Source: Rhodoligotrophos sp. CJ14
Lineage (GTDB): Bacteria > Pseudomonadota > Alphaproteobacteria > Rhizobiales > Im1
NCBI RefSeq assembly: GCF_038811545.1
Contig: NZ_CP133319.1
Location: 2,757,516-2,821,515 of the forward strand
Direction: 5' to 3'
Length of the DNA: 64,000 bases
Positions 8,612 to 16,094 of the stretch are shown one piece after another. A program made the translations under genes and the position numbers. Every line of letters begins with the position of its first letter. Within the stretch, counting starts at the first letter, position 1. The notes beneath the pieces were generated by a model. That model did not search any database, was not told where the DNA came from, and worked only from the letters and a program-made list of their open reading frames with translations.

Positions 8612-9265
8612 ATGCCAAACGCCACCCCGACCCCCGGCAAGCTTCTTCTCTCGCCGAAAGATCACACGCTCATTATGATCGACTTCCAGTCGCAGATGGC
8701 ATTTGCGACCCACTCGATCGATGCCGTCAGCTTGCGCAACAACGCCGCGCTAGTGGCGCACGCGGCTGCCGGCTTCGGCGTGTCAACAATCCTGACCACA
8801 GTTGCCGAGAAGAGCTTCTCGGGTCCCATGTTCGAAGAAATTACCGAGGCGTTCCCCGGTCAGGAGCTTCTGGACCGCACCAGCATGAACACCTGGGAGG
8901 ACGCCAATGTCGTCCGGCAGGTGAATGCCATCGGCAAGAACCGCCTTGTCTTTGCGGGCCTGTGGACCTCCGTCTGCATCGTCGGCCCCACCTTGTCAGC
9001 GATAGATCAGGGTTTCGAGGTCTATGTGATCACTGATGCTTGTGGGGATGTATCGCCCGAAGCGCATGAGCGCGCGGTAGAGCGGATGATGCAGGCGGGC
9101 GCCAGGCCCATGACATCGCTTCAGTACCTGCTCGAGCTCCAGCGCGACTGGGCGCGCTCGGAGACCTACGACCTCACGACCGGCATCGCGAAGCGGTTCG
9201 CCGGCGCCTATGGCCTCGGGATCATCTACGCCAAGACCATGTTCGGCGGGTCAGAAGGCCATTGA
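8612..9265 (+). CDS. Isochorismatase-family hydrolase (YcaC-like)
   Basis: 217 residues, with a GAGGAG site upstream of the ATG. LIMIDFQSQM carries the conserved Asp24 and GLWTSVCIVGP the nucleophilic Cys122, the two hallmarks of cysteine hydrolases of this superfamily. The C-terminal region (QAGARPMTSLQYLLELQRDW) resembles YcaC, a broad and still poorly defined hydrolase acting on amides or related bonds. The gene is first of a five-gene co-directional set with amidohydrolase, ABM, DoxX and porin genes. This suggests hydrolysis of an exogenous amide or carbamate-like compound, which is inferred. Confidence 0.88.
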   Translation: MPNATPTPGKLLLSPKDHTLIMIDFQSQMAFATHSIDAVSLRNNAALVAHAAAGFGVSTILTTVAEKSFSGPMFEEITEAFPGQELLDRTSMNTWEDANVVRQVNAIGKNRLVFAGLWTSVCIVGPTLSAIDQGFEVYVITDACGDVSPEAHERAVERMMQAGARPMTSLQYLLELQRDWARSETYDLTTGIAKRFAGAYGLGIIYAKTMFGGSEGH

Positions 9266-9322
9266 GAACGACAGGGTACACCGCCCGATTATATGCGGGA
9301 TCACGGACGGGAGTTGATCAGC

Positions 9323-11353
9323 ATGGAAGATCAGAATTCGCCCGGTGATCCTGCAATAGCCACGCAAACAGATCGCCGATCCTTGTTTCGGCTGGCCGCA
9401 GTGGCCGCAGCTGCCAGTGTTGCCAGCCCTCGCTCATCGGGAGCACAAGATATGCCAGCCTCATCACCAGACCTCATCCTCTTCAACGGCACCGTCGTCA
9501 CGCTGGATAGATCGAACCCGCGGGCGTCGGCAGTCGCGATCCGGGACGGGCTCATTGGGGCCGTTGGCACCGATGCGGATATTTTGAAGCTGGCTGGCCC
9601 GAACACGCAGCGCATCGACCTGAAGCGTCACACCGTCATACCCGGCCTGCAGGACAACCACACCCACGTCATCCGCGGCGGCCTCAGCTACAATATGGAA
9701 CTGCGCTGGGATGGCTGCCGCTCGCTGGCCGATGCCATGGCTATGCTGAAGGCGCAGGCGCAGATCACACCGCCACCGCAATGGGTCCGTGTGGTCGGTG
9801 GCTTCACCGAGCACCAATTCGACGAAAAGCGGTTACCGACCTTGGATGAAATCAACGAGGTCGCGCCCGAGACGCCGGTCTTCATCCTTCATCTCTACGA
9901 CCGCGCGCTCCTCAACGGGGCGGCGCTGCGTGCCTGCGGCTATGACCGCAACACACCGGAACCACCGGGTGGCACGATCGTCAGGGACAGCAACGGGGAG
10001 CCGACCGGGATGCTGATCGCCAAGCCCAATGCGACCATCCTTTATGCCACGCTGGCCAAGGGACCGAAGCTGAGCCACGAGGATCAGCTCAACTCCTCTC
10101 GCCATTTCATGCGTGAGTTGAACCGGCTCGGCATCACCAGTGTGATTGATGCAGGGGGCGGCTTCCAAAACTATCCCGATGACTACAAGGTGATCTCGGA
10201 GCTCGCCGAAGCTGGCCAGATGACGGTGCGTATTTCCTATAACCTCTTTACTCAGAACAAGGGCGGCGAGCTCGACGATTTCAAGCGATGGACGGGCATG
10301 GTGAAGCCCGGCAACGGCGATGCCATGTACCGGCATAACGGCGCCGGTGAAATGCTCGTCTTCTCTGCGGCAGATTTCGAAGACTTCCGCGAGCCGCGTC
10401 CTGACATGGCAGCCAGCATGGAGGGAGACCTCGAAGCGGTCGTCAGGCATCTTGCAGCTCAAAGGTGGCCGTTCCGGCTGCATGCCACCTATGAGGAAAC
10501 CATCAGTCGCGCGCTGGATGTCTTTGAGAAGGTGAATCGCGATATCCCCTTCGACGGGCTGCACTGGTTCTTCGATCACGGCGAAACCGTCTCGTCGCGC
10601 TCGATCGATCGCATCGCCGCGCTGGGCGGCGGTATCGCCATCCAGCATCGCATGGCCTACCAGGGCGAGTATTTCGTCGAGCGTTATGGTGCCGCTGCTG
10701 CCGAAGCCACACCGCCGATCGCGCGTATGCTGTCCTCGGGGGTCGCGGTCTCGGCGGGCACGGATGCCACGCGGGTGGCCTCCTATAATCCTTGGGTCTC
10801 CCTCTATTGGCTGGTGACCGGCAAAACCTTGGCCGGCCTGCAGCTCTATCGGCCGGAGAACACGGTCGACCGCGAAACCGCCCTGCGGTTATGGACGCAG
10901 GCCACCACCTGGTTCTCCAATGAAGAAGGCAAGAAGGGTCAGATCAAAACCGGCCAATATGCCGATCTCGCCGTACCCTCCGCCGACTATCTGTCAGTGC
11001 CGTCTGATCAGATCAAGGACCTGACATCGGTCCTCACCATTGTCGGTGGGCGGATCGTTTGGGCCGATGGCGATTTCAAGACCCATGCGCCCGCTGCGCT
11101 TCCGATCTCGCCGTCCTGGTCACCGGTCAAGCGGTTCGGCGGCTATCAGCATGCCGAGCCGGCCGCCGCGAAAAGATCCAGCGCCAAGGATAGCCAGCCA
11201 AGCGTGCTCGATCGGGTCAGTGGCCTGCTCTGCGGCTGCTCGAAATCTTGCTCTGTGCATGGCCACGAGCATGCGCATGCCTGGGCATCGCCTGTTCCGG
11301 CATCGGATCTCAAATCGTTCTGGGGCGCGCTCGGCTGCTCCTGCTTCATTTGA
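9323..11353 (+). CDS. YtcJ-like amidohydrolase with TAT signal and Cys/His-rich tail
   Basis: About 676 residues from the ATG at 9323, nine bases after GGGAG; an ATG at 9293 is in frame. The N-terminus has a twin-arginine type signal (DRRSLFRLAAVAAAASVAS), so the enzyme is probably periplasmic. The metal-dependent amidohydrolase fold follows (PGLQDNHTHVIRGG with the HxH ligands, HWFFDHGE, SAGTDATRVASYNPW), as in the YtcJ/Exoenzyme-like branch. The C-terminal about 60 residues are unusual: CGCSKSC, then HGHEHAHAW, then GALGCSCF at the end. The tail may bind a metal or anchor a partner. The substrate is unknown. Confidence 0.85.
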   Translation: MEDQNSPGDPAIATQTDRRSLFRLAAVAAAASVASPRSSGAQDMPASSPDLILFNGTVVTLDRSNPRASAVAIRDGLIGAVGTDADILKLAGPNTQRIDLKRHTVIPGLQDNHTHVIRGGLSYNMELRWDGCRSLADAMAMLKAQAQITPPPQWVRVVGGFTEHQFDEKRLPTLDEINEVAPETPVFILHLYDRALLNGAALRACGYDRNTPEPPGGTIVRDSNGEPTGMLIAKPNATILYATLAKGPKLSHEDQLNSSRHFMRELNRLGITSVIDAGGGFQNYPDDYKVISELAEAGQMTVRISYNLFTQNKGGELDDFKRWTGMVKPGNGDAMYRHNGAGEMLVFSAADFEDFREPRPDMAASMEGDLEAVVRHLAAQRWPFRLHATYEETISRALDVFEKVNRDIPFDGLHWFFDHGETVSSRSIDRIAALGGGIAIQHRMAYQGEYFVERYGAAAAEATPPIARMLSSGVAVSAGTDATRVASYNPWVSLYWLVTGKTLAGLQLYRPENTVDRETALRLWTQATTWFSNEEGKKGQIKTGQYADLAVPSADYLSVPSDQIKDLTSVLTIVGGRIVWADGDFKTHAPAALPISPSWSPVKRFGGYQHAEPAAAKRSSAKDSQPSVLDRVSGLLCGCSKSCSVHGHEHAHAWASPVPASDLKSFWGALGCSCFI

Positions 11354-11364
11354 TTGATCAGATC

Positions 11365-11973
11365 ATGACCGAAACATCCCGAGCATCTCCAGCCGAGACT
11401 GTCACTGTCGTTGTGCATCGCCGCATCAGGGAAGGACGCGAGAGTGCGTTTCAGGCTGCGATGCAGGAGTTCACCGGTTTCGCCCTGAGTTTTCCGGGGC
11501 ATCGCGGGATGCAACTCTTCCGGATGATCGAGGGCGGCCGTGACTACACCGTCGTTGCGCGTTTCGAGAGTAAGGAAGCACGTCGCGCCTTCACCTCGAC
11601 GCCGGAATATGCGGCCTGGATGCGGAGGTTACGAGAGCTGACCGAGGGTGATCCGCGCATAGACGAACTTTCGGGGCTGGAGGGCTGGTTCGCCCGCGAC
11701 GACGTGCCGGGCTTGCCGAAACCGGGCAAGGTCAAGATGGCGGTGGCCACTTTCATCGGCGTATTCCCGGTATCGACAATCGTGGGGCTCCTGGTGGTTC
11801 CTTACATTCAACATTTTCCGATGCTGCTCGTGAATGCGATCGTGGCCGCGATCATCGTGATCCTGCTCACCTGGGTCGTGATGCCGATCGTGACGAGAGC
11901 GCTCCACCGGTGGCTGTTCCCGGAAGCCCATGTCACCGCATCCCCCGGCAGAACACATTCTGGAGGGCCTTAG
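11365..11973 (+). CDS. Antibiotic biosynthesis monooxygenase (ABM) domain protein with membrane anchor
   Basis: 202 residues from the ATG at 11365, 11 bases after the amidohydrolase stop; an upstream in-frame start lies inside that gene and is rejected. Residues about 10-110 form a ferredoxin-like ABM domain (TVVVHRRIREGRESAF, FPGHRGMQLFR, YTVVARFESKEARRAF). After a linker, two hydrophobic helices follow (about 125-180, including MAVATFIGVFPVSTIVGLLVV and AIVAAIIVILLTWVVMPIV). ABM domains act as cofactor-free oxygenases or as heme/quinone-like binders. Here it would be tethered to the inner membrane next to a DoxX protein. Confidence 0.82.
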   Translation: MTETSRASPAETVTVVVHRRIREGRESAFQAAMQEFTGFALSFPGHRGMQLFRMIEGGRDYTVVARFESKEARRAFTSTPEYAAWMRRLRELTEGDPRIDELSGLEGWFARDDVPGLPKPGKVKMAVATFIGVFPVSTIVGLLVVPYIQHFPMLLVNAIVAAIIVILLTWVVMPIVTRALHRWLFPEAHVTASPGRTHSGGP

Positions 11974-11977
11974 CGTC

Positions 11978-12445
11978 ATGGCCCTGGAAATCGCGCGGTC
12001 GCAGACGGCCAGGACCTCTGCGGCCCTGTTCGCGAGGATCTGCCTCAGCGCGGTTTATCTCTATAGCGCCGTCGGCAAACTCCTTGATCCGCCGGGCGGG
12101 CTCGCGGAGGTGACAGGACTTGGCCTGCCAGCGCCAAGGTTATTCTTGGTTCTGACCATCCTCGTCCAGCTTGGCGCAGGATGGATGGTTCTTCTTGGCT
12201 TCTGGACCAGGCTTGCAGCCTTTCTGCTGCTTGGCTTCACCATCATCGCCACGGCGCTTGCGCATAATCCGACCGGCCTCATCGGGACAGAGTTCCAGCA
12301 CCAACTGACAACTAGCCTTGAACATCTCGCCATTGTCGGCGGCTTCATTCTTATCATTGCGGATGGCGCCGGACCGGCTAGCATCGATGGCTGGATCGCG
12401 AGGCGGGCCAACCGCCGAACGATGCGATGTACTCTGCAGTTGTGA
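11978..12445 (+). CDS. DoxX family membrane protein
   Basis: 155 residues with about four transmembrane helices (ARICLSAVYLYSAVGKLLDP; LFLVLTILVQLGAGWMVLLGF; LAAFLLLGFTIIATALAH; LEHLAIVGGFILIIADG). The GKLLDP motif after the first helix is typical for DoxX. The ATG at 11978 follows GGAGG at 11 bases. DoxX proteins are linked to respiratory-chain or quinone/sulfur redox functions, but the family role is loosely defined. It lies four bases after the ABM gene and four bases before the porin gene. Confidence 0.88.
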   Translation: MALEIARSQTARTSAALFARICLSAVYLYSAVGKLLDPPGGLAEVTGLGLPAPRLFLVLTILVQLGAGWMVLLGFWTRLAAFLLLGFTIIATALAHNPTGLIGTEFQHQLTTSLEHLAIVGGFILIIADGAGPASIDGWIARRANRRTMRCTLQL

Positions 12446-12449
12446 TCCG

Positions 12450-13922
12450 ATGATTGATCGCCGAGCCGGCCCGCAACGAAAGCCTGAACGCCCCGTCAAG
12501 CGGGCCGCGGCTCTGCTGCGAGGCTGGCAGTTCGTCGTCGGAGGATATGCGCTCTGTCTCGCGTTCTCAGGGCACGCCTGCGCCCAATCCAGCCCCAATC
12601 CACCGCCGCTCACAGCACTGCGCTATGGTGAAGACTACAGCTATCTGGCTGATCCCGATGCTCGGATGGGAACTTGGTGGGAACCGCTCAAATATATCCC
12701 CTTGGATGAGAGTAGCGAAACCTATCTCACTCTCGGGGGCGAGTTCCGCCTGCGTTACGAGGTTTATAAGAATAACAATTGGGGGCAGCAGCCTGCGCCA
12801 GACGACGGCTATCTCTGGTATCGGGCACTGATGGCCGCCGACTTTCATTTCGGCCCGCATGTTCGAGTATTCGGAGAGCTTATCGGCGCCTGGGCCCAGG
12901 GCAAGGAGCCCTTCGAGACACCGGTCGATGAGACCGGTCTTGATCTTCTTCAAGGCTTTGCCGATCTCGCCATTCCCCTTGGTGCTGGGACGGTGTTGAC
13001 CCTGCGACCGGGCCGGCAAATTCTGTCCTATGGCTCGGAGCGTCTCATCAGTGCGCGCTATGGACCAAACGTCCTTCGCAGCTTCGATGCCGCCAAAGCT
13101 TTCGTTGAAGGCAATGGCTGGCGGATCGACGGGTTTTATGGGCGCCCGGTCGAGCCAGGGCTGGGCGATTTCAACGATAGCAGTGACGAGAATATTTCGG
13201 CCTGGGCAGCCTATGGCACCACGGATCTGCCGCTCGGGACGAAGGCCGGTCTCGACCTCTACTATATCGGCTATGACAATGAAGATGCGACCTTCAACCA
13301 AGGCACCGGTTACGAAAGACGACACACGATCGGCGCCCGATTTTTCGGTACGGCGCAAGACTGGGATTGGAACTGGGAGGCGATGTACCAGTTCGGCACC
13401 TTCGCGGATGGCGATATCTCAGCCTGGTCGGTGGCCTCAAGCACCGGCTACACCTTTGCCGAGGTCCCGCTTTCGCCGCATCTGGGCCTGAGGGCCAATA
13501 TCATCAGCGGTGACCGCAACCCGAACAACCCAAATCTCCAGACCTTCAACCCGATGTTCCCCAAGGGCAAATATTTCGGCGAGCTGACGCTTCTCGGTCC
13601 GGAGAACCTGATCAACCTACATCCGACCCTGGACTTGCAGCTCGGGCGCGGCTGGTCCCTGGGCGGCGCGGCCGTATTCTATTGGCGCGAAAGCAAGGGC
13701 GATGGCATCTACGATTTCGGCGGTACTCTCATCCGCGGCAATGGCGGAAGCGACGCGCATTTCATCGGAACGCAGGCTGAAATCGTGCTGACCTACGAGC
13801 ACAGTCGCAATCTCAATGCCATGATCTCGTATTCACAGTTCTATCCGGGCCGGTTCATCAAGGAAACCGGCCCCAGCAAGACCGTTCATTTCATCGGCAC
13901 GGAAGTACAACTTCAGTTCTGA
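12450..13922 (+). CDS. Alginate-export-type outer membrane porin
   Basis: 490 residues from the ATG at 12450. A long basic N-region precedes a hydrophobic core (FVVGGYALCLAFSGHACA), then a signal peptidase site before QSSPNPPP. The mature part is rich in aromatic beta-strands of the alginate_exp (AlgE-like) barrel family: YLTLGGEFRLRYE, GRQILSYGSERLISARYGPN, FDAAKAF. The chain ends in QLQF with a terminal Phe, as expected for BAM-dependent barrels. Such porins in non-mucoid bacteria usually serve uptake of small organic compounds. As last gene of the 8612-13922 set it probably brings in the substrate of the two hydrolases. Confidence 0.87.
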   Translation: MIDRRAGPQRKPERPVKRAAALLRGWQFVVGGYALCLAFSGHACAQSSPNPPPLTALRYGEDYSYLADPDARMGTWWEPLKYIPLDESSETYLTLGGEFRLRYEVYKNNNWGQQPAPDDGYLWYRALMAADFHFGPHVRVFGELIGAWAQGKEPFETPVDETGLDLLQGFADLAIPLGAGTVLTLRPGRQILSYGSERLISARYGPNVLRSFDAAKAFVEGNGWRIDGFYGRPVEPGLGDFNDSSDENISAWAAYGTTDLPLGTKAGLDLYYIGYDNEDATFNQGTGYERRHTIGARFFGTAQDWDWNWEAMYQFGTFADGDISAWSVASSTGYTFAEVPLSPHLGLRANIISGDRNPNNPNLQTFNPMFPKGKYFGELTLLGPENLINLHPTLDLQLGRGWSLGGAAVFYWRESKGDGIYDFGGTLIRGNGGSDAHFIGTQAEIVLTYEHSRNLNAMISYSQFYPGRFIKETGPSKTVHFIGTEVQLQF

Positions 13923-14337
13923 TCAATGACTTCAGCTGATAGATCCACAAAAATGGCAATCGGCTCAAGTCTTCGGCCAGGATGCCAGAAACCCACAAGC
14001 CACCTGCTCGAGCTCATTGCGGGTTGCGCCTGACTTGGCTTGCACGGCTTAGCCGTGAATGATGGTCTGGACCAGGGACGCCGTCGCTGCCCATCCCGGC
14101 ACTCGCTGCCTCGGCGCCATTTCACGACCAGCCTGCCACGGCTCACGTTGCGGCCGCCGAATCACCACATAAGGCGGGATACGCGCTACATTTGCCGTCA
14201 ACAAGCAGGAAAGCTACTGCTGGCATAGTCAAGGGGCCGAGGAATACGTTCGTTTGTGGAAGCAGACCACACGGCGGAAGATGCCGACGTCCAATCATAA
14301 GCCAGAAAAATGCTGACGATCTATGGAGGCGGAGAAC
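13923..14337. other. Intergenic stretch without recognisable gene
   Basis: About 415 bases between the porin gene and the DUF333 gene. Short ORFs on either strand have no recognisable domain. A small inverted repeat, CACGGCT-T-AGCCGTG at 14043-14057, could form a hairpin, but it is 120 bases after the porin stop and has no T-run. A GGAGG at 14325-14329 serves the next gene. Confidence 0.5.
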
Positions 14338-14583
14338 ATGATAAAATCGGCAGTGATTAGCGGCGGCCTTGTTATGGCTGCCGCGGTGGGTTTGACCGCT
14401 GAACCAGATGACAGTGTTGGATTGGCAAACCCCGCCTCAACATATTGCATTGAGAAGGGAGGCAAACTTGAAATCCGTAACGAAGCCAGAGGCGCTGTCG
14501 GCTACTGTCATCTGCCTGATGGTCGTGTGATTGAGGAATGGGCGTTCTTCAGAAAGGAGAACGCAAGACGCGGCACTCGCTGA
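14338..14583 (+). CDS. Small DUF333 domain protein
   Basis: 81 residues from the ATG at 14338, eight bases after GGAGG (14325-14329). The N-terminus is hydrophobic (SAVISGGLVMAAAVGLTA), consistent with a signal peptide. The rest matches the short DUF333 pattern: NPASTYCIEKGGKLEIRNE, a central Gly and Cys (GAVGYCHLPDGRVIEEWAFF). Members are small periplasmic or lipoprotein-like proteins sometimes called hemolysin-like; the biochemical role is unknown. Two of the conserved cysteines are present. No operon partner is evident. Confidence 0.82.
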   Translation: MIKSAVISGGLVMAAAVGLTAEPDDSVGLANPASTYCIEKGGKLEIRNEARGAVGYCHLPDGRVIEEWAFFRKENARRGTR

Positions 14584-14618
14584 CAATCTGGGTATCCCGT
14601 GGTCTGGGTCGAAGCTGG

Positions 14619-15209
14619 ATGTGCAATGCCTATCGATTAAGGGCGGATGTCAATTCAATCGTGAAGGCATTCGACGAGCACAAGATCACGATCCGCTTCG
14701 GGGAGGGAGTGCCGAACCTGCAACCGCGTGAAGACATCAAAGTCACGGACGTGGCCCCGATCGCCAGAAGCATCGATGTTATCCGCGGAGAAGCAGATAT
14801 GGTTCAGCGGCGCTGGAGCTGGCCGGGGCCGAACAAGCGGCCGGTCTATAACTTCCGCTCAGAAGGCCGGGAGTTCACATCGAACCGATGCCTGATCATT
14901 GTGGACGGCTTCTATGAGTTCACCGACCCGAAGGATCCGAAGAAGAAGCGCAAGGACAAGTGGCTGTTCACGAAGAAGGACGAGCCGATCTTCTGCATCG
15001 CCGGAATCTGGCGCGCCACACCCGATGTCGGCGAGGCATTCACCATGCTCACCATGCCGCCGGGTCCCGATATTGCGCTCTATCATGACCGGCAAGTCGT
15101 GATCCTCGATCGGAGCGCCTGGGCTGATTGGCTCGACCCTTCCGTCTCCGCGAAGTCACTGATCAAACCGCTTCCGCCCGAAACACTGGCAATTGAGCAA
15201 ATCGGGTGA
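14619..15209 (+). CDS. SOS response-associated peptidase (SRAP, YedK/HMCES family)
   Basis: 196 residues from the ATG at 14619. That start is required because SRAP enzymes use Cys2, exposed after Met removal, and the protein begins Met-Cys-Asn-Ala-Tyr. Other family features are present: YNFRSEG (the Asn/Arg/Glu segment), RCLIIVDGFYEF (catalytic Glu region) and LYHDRQVVIL (the His motif). SRAP proteins form a thiazolidine crosslink with abasic sites in single-stranded DNA and protect them during replication. The FYEF and HDRQ versions differ slightly from the common FYEW and H-RMP, fitting a divergent subfamily. It stands alone between unrelated small genes. Confidence 0.88.
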   Translation: MCNAYRLRADVNSIVKAFDEHKITIRFGEGVPNLQPREDIKVTDVAPIARSIDVIRGEADMVQRRWSWPGPNKRPVYNFRSEGREFTSNRCLIIVDGFYEFTDPKDPKKKRKDKWLFTKKDEPIFCIAGIWRATPDVGEAFTMLTMPPGPDIALYHDRQVVILDRSAWADWLDPSVSAKSLIKPLPPETLAIEQIG

Positions 15210-15352
15210 GCCGAACAGAGGTCGGGAGGCTTCGACTGAACGGTGCCAAGAGCGTGTGTCAACTTTGAACGCGCTGCCTAACGGGAACCGCTCAGACACG
15301 CGAATTGCTGTAAGAGTCAGTGTCAGCTGCGAAGTGACGAGGCAGGTCTCGA

Positions 15353-15826
15353 ATGCGGATCAGAGCGATTGGCTTGTTTTTTGCCCTCGGCCTGCTGCTG
15401 CCGAGCCTAGGCAGTGTCTCTGCAAAAGCAGATGTCGATCAGGACAAGATCGCAATTGCGCAGCGATTGCATCTCTGGGCAGACGCTTTCAACACCCGAG
15501 ACATTGCTGGGGTTTGTGATCTGTTTAGCTCAGACCTGATTTCCTCCGTGCCTGGCGCGATCGCAGCAGGCCGCGACGAGGTCTGTACGCGCTTAGCCAA
15601 TGTACTGGCCAAGCCCAACGTCACGCTGCGCTATCGTCCTCAGATCGATGAGATAATCGTATCCGGAGACATCGCTGTTGTTCGACTGATATGGGAACTG
15701 ACCACAGAGCGAGGCTCTGAAACGAGCACGAGCCGGGAAGTTGGGATGGATATTTTTCAGCGCGAGCCGAGCGGCCAATGGTCCATCATCCGCTTTCTTG
15801 CCTTCTCTTTCGATCCAGCGATATAG
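15353..15826 (+). CDS. Exported SnoaL/NTF2-like protein
   Basis: 157 residues. A clear signal peptide occupies residues 1-25 (IGLFFALGLLLPSLGSVSA). The mature part has the NTF2-like/SnoaL (YybH or ketosteroid-isomerase-like) layout: IAIAQRLHLWADAFNTRDIAGVCDLFSSDL, then IIVSGDIAVVRLIWELT and REPSGQWSIIRF. These cone-shaped proteins bind small hydrophobic molecules or act as isomerases; none of the catalytic residues can be assigned with confidence. It is monocistronic by appearance, with neighbours more than 140 bases away on the left. Confidence 0.75.
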   Translation: MRIRAIGLFFALGLLLPSLGSVSAKADVDQDKIAIAQRLHLWADAFNTRDIAGVCDLFSSDLISSVPGAIAAGRDEVCTRLANVLAKPNVTLRYRPQIDEIIVSGDIAVVRLIWELTTERGSETSTSREVGMDIFQREPSGQWSIIRFLAFSFDPAI

Positions 15827-16010
15827 GCAGAGCGCGAGATCCGCTGAGTGCTCGCTCTCAGCAAGTGGATGTGAGGGCCCGCTACATCGAACGTAAGACG
15901 TACAATACTCGTCGTGCCTCCGATGGAATTGTTGGAATTCTTCGCTCAAATCCTCTTGCCGGAGGAAAGGCGTGAGAGGACCGCAGCAATGTTCCCCTCC
16001 CTAAACAGAT

Positions 16011-16034
16011 CAAGGGGGCCAACCGGCCCCCTTG
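16011..16034 (-). terminator. Hairpin terminator after the giant RTX gene
   Basis: A perfect 10-bp GC-rich inverted repeat (CAAGGGGGCC, AACC loop, GGCCCCCTTG) lies 61 bases beyond the minus-strand stop at 16095. On the minus strand it is followed by ATCTGTTTAG, a weak T-rich stretch. It is positioned to end transcription of the secreted protein gene and may also stop read-through from the plus strand. Confidence 0.7.
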
Positions 16035-16094
16035 TGTTTGCGTGCCTTGCGCGCCTGGCCCGGTCGTCGGGCCAGGTCTGTGCGGTTAACCCGA

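Noticed and set aside
14040-14228. Short ORF in the gap after the porin gene
   Set aside because: No domain, no ribosome site, Arg/His-rich composition of chance ORFs.
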